Source of the DNA: Mycoplasmatota bacterium
GTDB lineage: Bacteria > Bacillota_I > Bacilli_A > Acholeplasmatales > Acholeplasmataceae
DNA length: 64,000 nucleotides
Assembly: GCA_018622495.1 (NCBI GenBank)
Contig: CP076021.1
Location: 620,001 to 684,000 of the forward strand
Reading direction: 5' to 3'
A program made the position numbers and the translations under genes. A model generated the notes under the pieces. The model made no database searches, had not been told where the DNA came from, and worked only from the letters and a program-made list of their open reading frames with translations. The stretch's first letter is position 1, and every line of letters starts with the position of its first letter. This document shows, piece after piece, positions 35,266 to 45,434 of the stretch.

Positions 35266-36636
35266 ATGACAACATTAGATCAAATTGTACAATTTGCAAA
35301 ATCAACTGGATTTATATTTCAAGGTAGCGAACTTTATGGAGGTTTAGCGAACACTTGGGATTATGGTCCATTAGGAAGTGCATTAAAGAAAAACATTAAA
35401 GATGCATGGATACAAAAATTTCAAAGACAATCACCATATAACGTTTTATTTGATAGTTCTATTTTAATGAACTCTCAAGTATGGGAAGCTAGTGGACATG
35501 TTGGAGGATTTAATGATCCTTTGACAGAATGCCGTTCTTGTCATCAAAGATTTAGAGCAGATCATTTAATTACAGAACATGATGCAAGTGTTGATCCTGA
35601 TGGATGGTCAACAGATAAAATGTATCAATACTTAGTTGATCATGAAGTGAAATGTCCATCATGTGGATCACATGATTTCTTGCCTATACGTGCATTTAAT
35701 ATGATGTTTCAAACACACCAAGGTGTTGTTTTAGAACAAGCAAATGAAATCTATTTAAGACCTGAAACCGCTCAAGGTATATTTATTAATTTTAAAAATA
35801 TTCAACGCACAACAAGAAAAAAATTACCGTTTGGTGTATGCCAAGTTGGTAAATCTTTTAGAAATGAAATCACACCGGGTAATTTTATTTTTAGAACCAG
35901 AGAATTTGAACAAATGGAAATGGAATTCTTTTGTAAACCAGGTACAGAGATGGAATGGTTTAATTATTGGAAACAATTTACTAAAGATTGGTTATTAAAT
36001 CTAGGCATTAAAGCATCTGATTTACATCTTGATGATCATAGTCCTGAGTCACTTGCACATTATTCAAATGCAACCACAGATGTTGAATTTAAATTTCCAT
36101 GGGGATTTGATGAATTATGGGGTATAGCTTCTCGTACAGACTTTGATTTAAAAGCACATCAAGAAAAATCAGGTGTAAGTTTAGAATACTTAGACCCTGT
36201 AACAAATGAAAAATATATACCATATGTGATTGAACCATCTGTTGGTGTTGAACGTTTAGTGCTTGCATTTTTATTAAGCGCGTATGACCTAGAAACTTTA
36301 GAAGATGGATCAGAAAGACAAGTTTTAAGATTACATCCAAAACTTGCACCTTATAAAGTTGCTGTATTACCACTTGTTAAAAAACTACATAATGAACAAG
36401 CAAAAGCATTATTTGACACATTAAGTACATCATTTGATGTTGTTTATGATGAAACACAAAATATAGGTAAAAGATATCGTCGACAAGATGCAATAGGTAC
36501 ATATTTATGTGTGACTGTTGATCATGATACGGAATCTCTTGGATCAGTTACGGTAAGAAATAGAGATACCATGGCTCAAGAACGTATAAAAATATCTGAA
36601 TTAGAAGCATACATAAGAAATCAAATAAAATATTAA
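35266..36636 (+). CDS. glyQS: Glycyl-tRNA synthetase, single-chain (alpha2) type
   Basis: This class II enzyme charges tRNA-Gly. The 456-residue chain is the eukaryote/archaea-like homodimeric form used by many Bacillota and mollicutes. Features are the N-terminal GFIFQGSELYGGLANTWDYG, a zinc-type insertion (CRSCHQ and CPSCGS), the class II motif 2 region RPETAQGIFINF with FRNEITPGNFIFRTREFEQ, motif 3 GVERLVLAFL and an anticodon-binding domain near LAPYKVAVLP. The ribosome site is GGATGTG, 8 bases before the ATG. Confidence 0.97.
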   Translation: MTTLDQIVQFAKSTGFIFQGSELYGGLANTWDYGPLGSALKKNIKDAWIQKFQRQSPYNVLFDSSILMNSQVWEASGHVGGFNDPLTECRSCHQRFRADHLITEHDASVDPDGWSTDKMYQYLVDHEVKCPSCGSHDFLPIRAFNMMFQTHQGVVLEQANEIYLRPETAQGIFINFKNIQRTTRKKLPFGVCQVGKSFRNEITPGNFIFRTREFEQMEMEFFCKPGTEMEWFNYWKQFTKDWLLNLGIKASDLHLDDHSPESLAHYSNATTDVEFKFPWGFDELWGIASRTDFDLKAHQEKSGVSLEYLDPVTNEKYIPYVIEPSVGVERLVLAFLLSAYDLETLEDGSERQVLRLHPKLAPYKVAVLPLVKKLHNEQAKALFDTLSTSFDVVYDETQNIGKRYRRQDAIGTYLCVTVDHDTESLGSVTVRNRDTMAQERIKISELEAYIRNQIKY

Positions 36637-36671
36637 TATATATATGATTAAACATTTAAAGGAGGCAATTC

Positions 36672-38426
36672 ATGGATATTAAGTTAATTGAAGAAATAAA
36701 TAGCAAAACTCAAATCCTTGATGTTGTTTCTGAGTTTGTAGATCTTCAAAAACGCGGAAAAAATTTTATGGGTTTGTGTCCTTTTCATGATGAAAAGACA
36801 CCTAGTTTTTCAGTTTCTCCAGAAAAAAATATTTGTAAATGTATGTCTTGTGGAGAAGGCGGAAACCCTATTAATTTTTATCGAAAAATTAAAAATATTT
36901 CATTCCAACAAGCTGCAGTAGTATTAGCGGAACGTGCTGGAATTGAAGTTAAAAAACAAGTAGTTAAAAAAGATCCAAATGAAAATCTTTATAAGCTAAT
37001 GGATGAAGCTGCTGCTTTTTATATGTTTAATTTAAAAAACAGTAAAGCAGGACAAGTAGCATTTGATTATCTTATTAAAAGAGAATTGACAACAAAAACA
37101 ATTGAACATTTTAAGTTAGGTTATGCACCAACTTATGGTGATACACTATATCAAGTATTAAAAGATAAAGGATATGCTGTGTCAGATATGATTAAATTAG
37201 GTATTGTTAAGCAATCAGATAATGGTAAATATTACGATTTATTTAGTGATCGCGTCATTTTTCCAATTACGGACCCTCGTGGAAATGTCGTAGGATTTAG
37301 TGGACGTACATTATCATCAAAAGAAAAAGTTAAATACATTAATAGTCCTGAAACAATCATCTTTAAAAAAGGACAACTTGTTTATCATTTATATGAAGCA
37401 TTAAGTGATATTAGAAAGTCTAAACAATTAGTACTATTCGAAGGATTTTTTGATGTTATTAGTTCATATCAAGCGGGTGTTACAAACGGTGTTGCAACTA
37501 TGGGAACATCACTTACGAGAACACAAGCGGCTTTGATGAGAAAAGTATCACCTTCTGTTGTTATTGCTTATGATGGTGATCAAGCTGGTCAAAAAGCAAC
37601 TGATCACGCTATACCAGTATTAGAAAAAGTCGGTTTAAAAACAGAAGTCCTTGTTATTCCAGAAAAACTTGATCCTGATGATTTTATTAAAAATTATGGT
37701 GCTGATAAATATGAACTTCTATTTAGTCAATATTTAACAGATCCTTATCAGTTTAGATTTAACTATTATAAACAAGGTCTGGATTTAACAAACTCGAATG
37801 ATATTAAAACATTTAAATCAAAAGTGACGCAAATGCTTGTGGGTAGTGATCCTGCAATTATTGCAATTTATAAAAACAAATTAGCAAAAATATTACATAT
37901 TAAATCAGAAGATATTATTGTTAAAAAAACAGTTCAACCAACAGTTATAAAACCAATTGATCGTGAAATAAAAGAAAAATTTGTCGACCGACTTGAGCGT
38001 TCAGAAAGATATTTGATTATCGTGATGTTGCGTTCTAAACAAGATGCGATAAACATTCACAGTCAACTAAGCGCTAATGATTACTCAGATCCAATTATTT
38101 CTTCAATTAGGTCTAAGGTCATGAGTTATTATCAAGACCATGATATAATAGATATTGACGACTTTAAAGACTATTTAACACACGATCAAAGAACATACTT
38201 TGAAAAATATATTTTAACTGAATTATTTTATACAAATCATGTTGAGATTACGAAAGAAACTTATCAGAAATACGTTATTAATATGAAAAATGCAGCTGAA
38301 AAAAGAAGAGTTTCGTTTCTTAAAGATGAATTGGATAAAAATGGATATTCAAATATAGAGATGGCAAAAGAATACAACGAATTACTTGCAAAAACGAAAA
38401 AAAATGGAGGCCCTAATGGAAATTAA
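36672..38426 (+). CDS. dnaG: DNA primase
   Basis: DnaG makes the RNA primers at the replication fork. The 584-residue protein has the N-terminal zinc-binding domain ([18 protein letters not shown], then [10 protein letters not shown]), the catalytic core with SGRTL and the TOPRIM segment [10 protein letters not shown] (about 257) and [11 protein letters not shown] (about 304), and a shorter C-terminal helicase-interaction region. GGAGG precedes the ATG. Its end overlaps rpoD by 11 bases, as in the macromolecular-synthesis operon. Confidence 0.97.
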   Translation: MDIKLIEEINSKTQILDVVSEFVDLQKRGKNFMGLCPFHDEKTPSFSVSPEKNICKCMSCGEGGNPINFYRKIKNISFQQAAVVLAERAGIEVKKQVVKKDPNENLYKLMDEAAAFYMFNLKNSKAGQVAFDYLIKRELTTKTIEHFKLGYAPTYGDTLYQVLKDKGYAVSDMIKLGIVKQSDNGKYYDLFSDRVIFPITDPRGNVVGFSGRTLSSKEKVKYINSPETIIFKKGQLVYHLYEALSDIRKSKQLVLFEGFFDVISSYQAGVTNGVATMGTSLTRTQAALMRKVSPSVVIAYDGDQAGQKATDHAIPVLEKVGLKTEVLVIPEKLDPDDFIKNYGADKYELLFSQYLTDPYQFRFNYYKQGLDLTNSNDIKTFKSKVTQMLVGSDPAIIAIYKNKLAKILHIKSEDIIVKKTVQPTVIKPIDREIKEKFVDRLERSERYLIIVMLRSKQDAINIHSQLSANDYSDPIISSIRSKVMSYYQDHDIIDIDDFKDYLTHDQRTYFEKYILTELFYTNHVEITKETYQKYVINMKNAAEKRRVSFLKDELDKNGYSNIEMAKEYNELLAKTKKNGGPNGN

Positions 38427-39684
38427 AAAAGTAGTCCAAAAATTGGCTAAAAAAGCTAGAGAAGACAAAACAGTTAGTATCAGTGATGTCACTGTATATG
38501 CAAAACATAATTCTCAAACTTATTATGAAATTGAAAAAGAATTATTAGATTTAAATATAGTCATTGTCGAAAGTGATGATGAAGAACTAGAAGAAGATGA
38601 ACAAGCACTTGTACTAGATGGTCTTGAAATCGATGATGATGACGATGACGATAGTGATGATTCAAATGATGATGATGAACCAGATGATCTATCTTTATCT
38701 GGATTAGAAGTCGAAGAAGAAGAATTGTTAAATATTGAAACAATTGCATCAACGATTAAAACAGATGATCCAGTACGTATGTACTTAAAAGAAATTGGAC
38801 AAATTCCATTATTAACACAACCTCAAGAACAAGGATATGCAATTCAAGTATCAAATGGGCGTTATGCTAAAGAACAATTGGATTTAGCACAAGCTGGAGA
38901 ACTTGAATTATCAGATGAAGATAAAGAAGAATTACAAGACTTAATGGATCGTGCACAATGGGCTAAAAATAAACTTGTTGAAGCAAATTACCGTTTAGTT
39001 GTATCTATTGCAAAAAGATATGTTGGACGTGGATTATTATTCTTAGATTTAATTCAAGAAGGTAATATGGGTTTAATGCGTGCAGTTGATAAATTTGATT
39101 ATGAAAAAGGATTTAAATTTTCAACATATGCAACTTGGTGGATTAGACAAGCGATTACAAGAGCTGTTGCAGATCAAGCAAGAACTATTAGAATACCTGT
39201 ACATATGGTTGAAACAATTAATAAGATGATTCGTATTCAAAGACAATTAGTTCAAGACTTATCAAGAGATCCAAGTATTGAAGAAATTGCTGAAAAAATG
39301 GGGATTACACCTGAAAAAGTTCAAACAATTCAACGTATTGCAAAAGAACCAATTTCATTAGAAGCACATGTTGGTGAAGAAGAAGATTCGTCATTAGGAG
39401 ATTTCATTTCTGATCCTAATGCTTTAACACCACATGAAGTGATGATACAAGATATGATTAAACAAGTTTTAGATGATGTTTTAGAAACTTTAACAGATAG
39501 AGAAGAAAAAGTTCTTCGATTAAGATACGGACTCTTTGATGGCAAAAATCATACATTAGAAGAAGTGGGAAGAGAATTTGGTGTAACACGTGAACGTATT
39601 CGTCAAATTGAAGCTAAAGCACTCATAAAACTAAGAAGTCCATCGCGTCAAAACAAACTAAAAGAAATATATCATGGCAAGTAA
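38416..39684 (+). CDS. rpoD: RNA polymerase primary sigma factor (RpoD/SigA)
   Basis: The 422-residue housekeeping sigma factor has region 1.1-like sequence (residues 1-60), a long acidic Asp/Glu tract (about 70-100, with runs of D and DD), region 1.2 ([17 protein letters not shown]), 2.1-2.4 ([16 protein letters not shown]), 3 and 4.2 ([22 protein letters not shown]). The start at 38416 lies behind GGAGG; an upstream in-frame ATG at 38386 lies in dnaG. Promoters in the window (TTGACA, 17 bases, TATAAT) match this sigma factor. It overlaps trmK by 11 bases. Confidence 0.97.
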   Translation: MEIKKVVQKLAKKAREDKTVSISDVTVYAKHNSQTYYEIEKELLDLNIVIVESDDEELEEDEQALVLDGLEIDDDDDDDSDDSNDDDEPDDLSLSGLEVEEEELLNIETIASTIKTDDPVRMYLKEIGQIPLLTQPQEQGYAIQVSNGRYAKEQLDLAQAGELELSDEDKEELQDLMDRAQWAKNKLVEANYRLVVSIAKRYVGRGLLFLDLIQEGNMGLMRAVDKFDYEKGFKFSTYATWWIRQAITRAVADQARTIRIPVHMVETINKMIRIQRQLVQDLSRDPSIEEIAEKMGITPEKVQTIQRIAKEPISLEAHVGEEEDSSLGDFISDPNALTPHEVMIQDMIKQVLDDVLETLTDREEKVLRLRYGLFDGKNHTLEEVGREFGVTRERIRQIEAKALIKLRSPSRQNKLKEIYHGK

Positions 39685-40294
39685 GAAACGGCTTTTATAT
39701 TTAGCGAGTTTTCTTAAGGGTTATGATTGTGTACTTGATATTGGTACGGATCATGGTTTTGTCTTAAAAGAAGCATTAGACAAAGGTTATATTAAAAAAG
39801 GTATCGCAAGTGACATCGGTGATAAACCGCTTAATCAAGCGAAAAAGAATTTGAAAGGGTATGCAGTTGACTTTGTTCAATCTAATGGCTTTTTAAATAT
39901 AGAACAACCATATGATTTAGTTGTTATTGCGGGTATGGGATCACATACAATCATTGATATTCTTAGTCAAGAACATGATAAAAAAACTTATATTCTTCAA
40001 GCAAATGATAAATACGATTTACTTCGAACTTATTTATTTGAACATGGTTATCAGATAATTGATGAGGAAGTTATATATGATAAATTTTATTATGTCATTA
40101 TGAAAGTTTCATATGGTAAACAAGACTATTTAGATGAAGATATTTATGTTGGTCCAATATTAAAAACTAAAAAATCAGCTTCTAAATATTTTAAGTATCA
40201 AGTACAAAGATATTCGCATATTATTAAACAGGCAGATAAAAATACAGCTGAAAAATATCAAAAGATATTATCATATTATTTAAAATATTTATAA
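39674..40294 (+). CDS. trmK: tRNA (adenine22-N1)-methyltransferase TrmK
   Basis: TrmK methylates A22 of some tRNAs in Gram-positive bacteria. The 206-residue protein has the SAM site [12 protein letters not shown] (about 20-31) and the [11 protein letters not shown] motif (about 81-91) that corresponds to the family's GMGG. The gene begins inside the rpoD end, a linkage also seen in Bacillus (sigA-trmK). The end of the protein is a basic helical region. Nothing unusual is seen. Confidence 0.92.
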   Translation: MASKKRLLYLASFLKGYDCVLDIGTDHGFVLKEALDKGYIKKGIASDIGDKPLNQAKKNLKGYAVDFVQSNGFLNIEQPYDLVVIAGMGSHTIIDILSQEHDKKTYILQANDKYDLLRTYLFEHGYQIIDEEVIYDKFYYVIMKVSYGKQDYLDEDIYVGPILKTKKSASKYFKYQVQRYSHIIKQADKNTAEKYQKILSYYLKYL

Positions 40295-40300
40295 TATAAG

Positions 40301-40329
40301 TTGAAAAAGATTTACAAAATATATATAAT
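40301..40329 (+). promoter_or_regulatory. Promoter of the MarR-family gene
   Basis: TTGAAA (40301-40306) and TATAAT (40324-40329) are 17 bases apart, starting right behind trmK. The ATG at 40358 follows GGAGGT. Confidence 0.65.
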
Positions 40330-40357
40330 ACGAAAAGTAAGAATGGAGGTGCACTAC

Positions 40358-40795
40358 ATGAAAAAAGATTATCAAACACTTCAAAAATTAGATCGTGCAC
40401 TTAAAATATTTAGACGATCAGGTGTATATAGTAGAATTAATACAGAATTAAGTGATGCAGACATTATGGTATTATTTTGTGTTGCATTTTGTGATATGAA
40501 TCAAAAAGTGATGATTACAGATATTGCAAAAAGATTAAAGGTTACACTACCTGCTGTGACGCATAAAGTAAATGAATTAGTCGATAAAAAATATATTGAA
40601 AAAATTCCATCAGATAAAGATTTACGCGTAATTTATATACGTTTAACGCTTGAAGGAAAAAAATATGTTGAAGAAATCAGAGATGATTATTATCGTCCGA
40701 TTGAAACACTTTCTAATCACTTAGGAGAAGAAGATACAAAGACTTTATTAAGACTACTCGACAAAGTTAGCGAGATTGGGAAAATAAAGACATAA
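40358..40795 (+). CDS. MarR-family transcriptional regulator
   Basis: This 145-residue winged-helix protein has the MarR layout: N-terminal dimer helix, a helix-turn-helix (MITDIAKRLKVTLPAVTHKV, about 64-83), a wing with SDKDLRVIYIRLTLEGKKYV, and a C-terminal helix for dimerisation. Such proteins repress genes and are released by small ligands or redox change. The ATG at 40358 sits behind AATGGAGGTG. No obvious target gene is adjacent (tRNA-Arg downstream), so it may act elsewhere or on itself. The N-terminal Cys residues in the dimer helix region (VLFCVAFCDM) could be redox-sensitive, which is a guess. Confidence 0.88.
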   Translation: MKKDYQTLQKLDRALKIFRRSGVYSRINTELSDADIMVLFCVAFCDMNQKVMITDIAKRLKVTLPAVTHKVNELVDKKYIEKIPSDKDLRVIYIRLTLEGKKYVEEIRDDYYRPIETLSNHLGEEDTKTLLRLLDKVSEIGKIKT

Positions 40796-40811
40796 TCTTT
40801 TAAAAAAAGTC

Positions 40812-40840
40812 TTTACAATTAGTCACGTTTAAGTTATAAT
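40812..40840 (+). promoter_or_regulatory. Promoter of tRNA-Arg
   Basis: TTTACA (40812-40817) and TATAAT (40835-40840) are 17 bases apart, about 22 bases upstream of the tRNA. Confidence 0.75.
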
Positions 40841-40861
40841 TAATAACGCTGACTAATATAT

Positions 40862-40938
<77 letters not shown>

Positions 40939-40949
40939 TTTATAAAACA

Positions 40950-40988
40950 CGCCTAGTATCCGTTATTTAATGGAATACCAGGTTTTTT
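40950..40988 (+). terminator. Probable terminator after tRNA-Arg
   Basis: An imperfect stem, CCTAGTAT with ATACCAGG, followed by T7. Mismatches make it moderate. Confidence 0.55.
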
Positions 40989-41029
40989 TATTTTATTAAT
41001 TTAATATAAAAATATGGGAGGTATAAAAA

Positions 41030-41500
41030 TTGAAAATTAGAGAAGTTTATAAAAATTTAAATATTCATGTGAGACAAGTCTTTAAAGTAGAAACTGATAT
41101 TATTTATAGACCCATTCATGATATGGTTACAGCATCGTTAACATATACTGTTGGTGCTAGTGTTAGAAAACGTCAAAAACTTACTTTGGATATGCTTTAT
41201 GCTTTATCCTTAGATTTAAGACAATTTTTGCGTTTTAAAGGTGGTTTTATGGAACAAAACTTTTTACCAGTTGAAACAAATTTAAGCTATAATGAAATTA
41301 TAGAAATCATAAATTTTATTGTTAATTATTCTAAGATGAAAAAAGGATTTTTGAAACATCCATCTACTCCTATATTGCCAATTATTGGAACAAAATTATT
41401 TCGTATGGTTGGATTTAATAGCAAAGCTGATTTAGAAGATATAAAATTGTTAATCATTAAAATTCATGAACTTATTTTGGTATTTAATGATCCATCTTAA
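41030..41500 (+). CDS. Hypothetical protein, TTG start
   Basis: I do not recognise this 156-residue protein. It is basic, mixed alpha/beta in appearance, with no membrane segment or signal. The TTG at 41030 is chosen because GGGAGGT lies 7 to 13 bases upstream and there is no nearby in-frame ATG. A 14-base-pair terminator follows, so it is a single-gene unit behind the tRNA. Confidence 0.6.
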   Translation: MKIREVYKNLNIHVRQVFKVETDIIYRPIHDMVTASLTYTVGASVRKRQKLTLDMLYALSLDLRQFLRFKGGFMEQNFLPVETNLSYNEIIEIINFIVNYSKMKKGFLKHPSTPILPIIGTKLFRMVGFNSKADLEDIKLLIIKIHELILVFNDPS

Positions 41501-41506
41501 TATATA

Positions 41507-41556
41507 AAACTCCTCCTTCAATAATGACAAGCCTGAATGAAGGAGGAGTTTATTTT
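41507..41556 (+). terminator. Strong hairpin terminator
   Basis: AAACTCCTCCTTCA (41507-41520) pairs perfectly with 41538-41551, followed by a T-rich tail. The left arm contains an anti-ribosome-site sequence (CTCCT), which is a by-product of the stem. Confidence 0.85.
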
Positions 41557-41585
41557 ATATGATATATATTAATTTAGGATAGTGT

Positions 41586-42398
41586 TTATAAATCAAAAAA
41601 TCTAGTGAGATATTTTGCAACACCTAATTCATCATTTGTTTCTTTAGATACCTGAAAAGAAATATCTTTTAAATCTTGAACGCCATTTTTCATTGCGATG
41701 CCAAATCTCATTTCTTTAATCATCTCAATATCGTTATATCCATCACCAAAGGCAATGGTGTTATTTTTATCAATATTATAATAGTTTAATAAATAATTTA
41801 TCGCAGAAGCTTTTGATGTGTGTTTTAAATAGACTTCATAAGTGGTGTCTTTTCGATTTGATCCCCATCTTCTAAATGATAATGTGTCTGGATATTGGAA
41901 ATTGATCCAGGATTCAAATTTATCAGTGAAATCATTATTGATTAAAAAAATCATACCTGTAGGTTCTACGTTTAAATCGGTGAATTCACCTTCGATAAGT
42001 TTGTTCGTATTTAACCCAGCAAAAATCTTTTCTAAATTTTTATTATATTTATAAGCATAGACTGTAGTTTCATCACTAAAGAATGCTGAACTTATGTGGT
42101 CTTTACTATATTCAAATAATGTTTTCATTATTTTTATTGGAATATATGTACGTTGTTTTGCAAAATCAATATGTCCTGGATAATCAATGGATGCACCGTT
42201 ATCCGTGATAATAGGATAATCAATGCCAATTTGATTATAAATGTGAAGACAACCACCAAGGGGTCTTCCGGTTGCTATAACGACGATGTGCCCTAATTGA
42301 GCAACTTTGTTTAGTGTTTCGATTGTTTTTGGTGATAGTTTTCCTTGTCTACTAAGTAGAGTTCCGTCAATATCACATGCAATTAAATATTTTTTCAT
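41586..42398 (-). CDS. Cof-type HAD-IIB family hydrolase
   Basis: The 270-residue cytoplasmic phosphatase has the HAD motifs: DIDGTLLS near the N-terminus (nucleophile Asp at about 9), motif II ATGRP (about 42-46), a Lys region, and motif III/IV FGDGYNDIEMI (about 216-226). The type IIB cap domain lies between motifs II and III. Cof-type members dephosphorylate sugar phosphates, nucleotides or pyridoxal phosphate; the substrate is unknown. It is a - strand gene that converges with the upstream hypothetical gene. Confidence 0.92.
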   Translation of the reverse strand: MKKYLIACDIDGTLLSRQGKLSPKTIETLNKVAQLGHIVVIATGRPLGGCLHIYNQIGIDYPIITDNGASIDYPGHIDFAKQRTYIPIKIMKTLFEYSKDHISSAFFSDETTVYAYKYNKNLEKIFAGLNTNKLIEGEFTDLNVEPTGMIFLINNDFTDKFESWINFQYPDTLSFRRWGSNRKDTTYEVYLKHTSKASAINYLLNYYNIDKNNTIAFGDGYNDIEMIKEMRFGIAMKNGVQDLKDISFQVSKETNDELGVAKYLTRFFDL

Positions 42399-42551
42399 GT
42401 ATACACCTCTTTGTTATTATCTCATAAATCAATTGCTTTTCAAGTGTTTTAGTATAAAGATTGTGTATATTTTACACTTTTTTTATACCTTTAGATTACT
42501 TACTTTATGTTATATCATTAAAATGATATAATATCATATAGGAGTTGATTT

Positions 42552-43328
42552 ATGTTGATAGCATTAACTATTGGTGGGTTAACCATTGATTTAAGCATCT
42601 TAATCAGTTTTCTCATTGGAACCAGTTTTGGTTTCATTTTATTGTTTTTGCTCTATATATATGCAGTTGTTTTAGGTATCAATAAAAACTCAAAGTTTAG
42701 AAAAGCAGATGAAACTGATATTGATGAAGAAGAAATAAAATGGCTCATTCAAGATGCACAAGAACAGTTTAAAAATAAAGAGTTACGCTTGCAAGAAGGC
42801 ATATATGATCATTTATTTCATATATTACGTGAATTATCAGTCGATATTTCAAAAAAATTCTTTCCATATTCTAAGTATCCATATTTAGAATTAACCATTG
42901 ATGAATCATTAAAACTAAGTCACTATATTACGGACCGTTTAGATGAGTTACTTAAGGGTAGAATACTTGCGATGACAAGAGGATTTACATTTACAAAAAT
43001 AAAAGAAATGACAGAAATAAAATCAAAAGTTGATAATTCAGCTGTTGGAAAAGCAGCTAAACAATATTCTACTTTTTCAAAAGCAGCATTTGCAACACTT
43101 AATGCAGTTAACCCAGTTTACTGGTTTAGAAAATTCACTAAAGATGTTGTAATTAACATTGTTGTTATTAGAATTGGATTAGCACTTATTGCTATTACTG
43201 GTGAAGAAACATATAAAATATATAGTAAAAAAGTATTTGATGTTGAAAAAACAATTGATACTGGTGTAGAAGATTTATATGAACAAATCAAAGAAGATGT
43301 CAAAGGGGATGGTGAAGAAAATGAGTAA
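42552..43328 (+). CDS. Membrane protein of unknown function, coupled to ftsK
   Basis: I do not recognise this 258-residue protein. It has an N-terminal membrane segment (about residues 10-38), a charged cytoplasmic region with acidic DETDIDEEEIKW and helical character, and a second hydrophobic stretch (VVINIVVIRIGLALIAITG, about 198-216), then an acidic C-terminal tail. TATAAT lies near 42525 and AGGAG before the ATG. The stop overlaps the ftsK start by eight bases, so the two are co-translated. As this FtsK lacks an N-terminal membrane domain, a role as its membrane partner is a plausible but untested inference. Confidence 0.65.
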   Translation: MLIALTIGGLTIDLSILISFLIGTSFGFILLFLLYIYAVVLGINKNSKFRKADETDIDEEEIKWLIQDAQEQFKNKELRLQEGIYDHLFHILRELSVDISKKFFPYSKYPYLELTIDESLKLSHYITDRLDELLKGRILAMTRGFTFTKIKEMTEIKSKVDNSAVGKAAKQYSTFSKAAFATLNAVNPVYWFRKFTKDVVINIVVIRIGLALIAITGEETYKIYSKKVFDVEKTIDTGVEDLYEQIKEDVKGDGEENE

Positions 43329-45410
43329 AAGAAAACAAACATCAACATTAGAATTAAAGAAACCTGTTTTCTCAATATATCAATTTCCTAAATATGAAGG
43401 TATTAGAGGAAAAAGAAAATATGAAACATCTCATTTTGTATCGCCAATTTTTGGTACTAAAGTTAAAGACATTGTTGCTGTTCCTTTTCAAGTTAAAACA
43501 CTTGGAGATACAACAAAGAGATTTGATGCATTTAGAACAAAAGCAAAATTAACAGATGAACAAGCTGAGAAAAAATATGGTACAAAATATTATGAATTTT
43601 CTAATATAGTTACTGGGCACACAAGAGAAGAATATTTTGGTAAACCATCTTATGAAACATCACCTCAAATTGATAAAAAAGACGAACCTGTAAAGAAATC
43701 AATTAAACCTATTAGCAGAAACTATAAAGAAAGAGATGTTAAAGAAGAACACATTTTACCTTCATTTGAGCCAGCTAAACAAGTTGTTCAAATGAAACCT
43801 GATATTCAAGAAGAAGTGAAACAAGAACCACAAAAACAAACAATAAAAAAACCTTTTGAACCAGAATTAGAAACATACGTTAGAAAAGCTAATCCTTCAA
43901 AAAATGAAGGTGTTATATCTTCTGATTTTAATACGAAACCTGCGAGAAGAAAAACCACAAAGAAAAACGATAAGAACCTGAACGCATAAATTATCGTTAT
44001 CCAGATGTGTCAATGTTTTCTAAAAAAGAAAGAAATTCAGATGAACAACCTCAATGGTTACTTGATCAAATTGATGTTATTAATGCAACACTTCAACAAT
44101 TTGGTATTGAAGGAGAAGTTAAATCAAGTAAAAAAGGTCCGACAGTTACGCGTTATGAAATCGCACTTGAACCAGGTGTCAATGTTAAAAGAATTTCTAA
44201 TATATCAGATAATTTAATGATGAGTCTTGCATCTAAATCATTACGTATAGAAGCGCCAATTCCGGGTAAACCATATGTTGGTTTAGAAGTTCCAAATGTA
44301 ACACCTGAAATAGTTGCTTTTGGTAATGTGATTTCTAATCCAAAATTTTATAATGATAAAGAACATCCTTTAAAAGTAGCACTTGGTGTTGATATTGATG
44401 GAGAAGATATTTTTGTTGATATTCAATCCATGCCTCATGGACTTATTGCTGGTGCGACAAATAGTGGTAAAAGTGTTTGTGTGAATACCATATTAGTTAG
44501 TTTATTATTAAAAAATTCTCCAGAAGATTTAAAACTTATTTTAATTGATCCAAAAATGGTTGAACTTACACCATATAATGATTTACCTCATTTGATAACG
44601 CCAGTGATAACAGATGCTAAAATGGCAGCACAAGCACTTAATTGGGCTGTGACAGAAATGGATAAACGTTATCAAAAATTTGCTAAAAGTAGAAGTAGAG
44701 ATATTAAATCATATAATCACAATGTAAAACGTGGATTAGTTGATTCTAAGAAAATGCCTTATATAGTCATCATTATTGATGAATTAGCTGACTTGATGAT
44801 GGTTGCACCACATGATGTAGAAGATGCTATTCAACGCATTACACAAAAAGCACGTGCTGCGGGTATTCATTTACTTGTTGCAACACAAAGACCAACGACT
44901 GATGTTGTTAAAGGTACGATTAAATCAAATATTCCTGCTAGAATAGCTTTTAGAGTTGCTTCATTTGTAGATTCTACAACAATTTTAGATGGTGCAGGTG
45001 CTGAAACACTACTTGGAAAAGGTGATATGTTACTTAAAAAAGATGATCGAGCACATCGTTTACAAGGTGCATATATTCCTGATGATGAAATATATAAAGT
45101 AACAGATTTTATTAGAGCCAATCAAAAAGCTGAATATGTCTTTGAACATGAAGAGTTAAAACAACAAGTGGAAATGAAAGAAGTTGCTTCAGATGATTTA
45201 TTTGAAGACGTTGCTTATTTTGTTGTTGAAAATCAAAATGCTTCGATTAACAGTATTCAAAAGCAGTTTGAAATCGGATTTAATAGAGCACAAAAAATTG
45301 TAGAAATGTTAGAATACTATCAAATAGTTTCTGAATCTCAAGGCACGAAAGCAAGAGAGGTTTTAGTAAGTTTGATGGAACTTAAAGAAATTTTAGGACA
45401 CGAATCATAA
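43321..45410 (+). pseudogene. ftsK: FtsK/SpoIIIE-type DNA translocase with a one-base frame disruption
   Basis: FtsK pumps chromosomal DNA at the division septum. The first frame (43321 to 43989) encodes a soluble, charged linker with a SPIFGTKVKD motif and no membrane segment. Near 43972-43974 the reading shifts by one base; restoring an A (GATAAAGAA) continues as EPERINYRYPDVSMFSKK and the alpha/beta motor runs to 45410 with Walker A GATNSGKSV, Walker B VIIIDELADLM and the C-terminal gamma winged helix (NSIQKQFEIGFNRAQKIVE). The repaired length is 696 residues. Usual FtsK proteins carry four N-terminal membrane segments, absent here. The upstream gene overlaps the start and may supply the anchor. 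Confidence 0.87.
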
Positions 45411-45434
45411 TAAATATACAAAAGGATGATTGAA

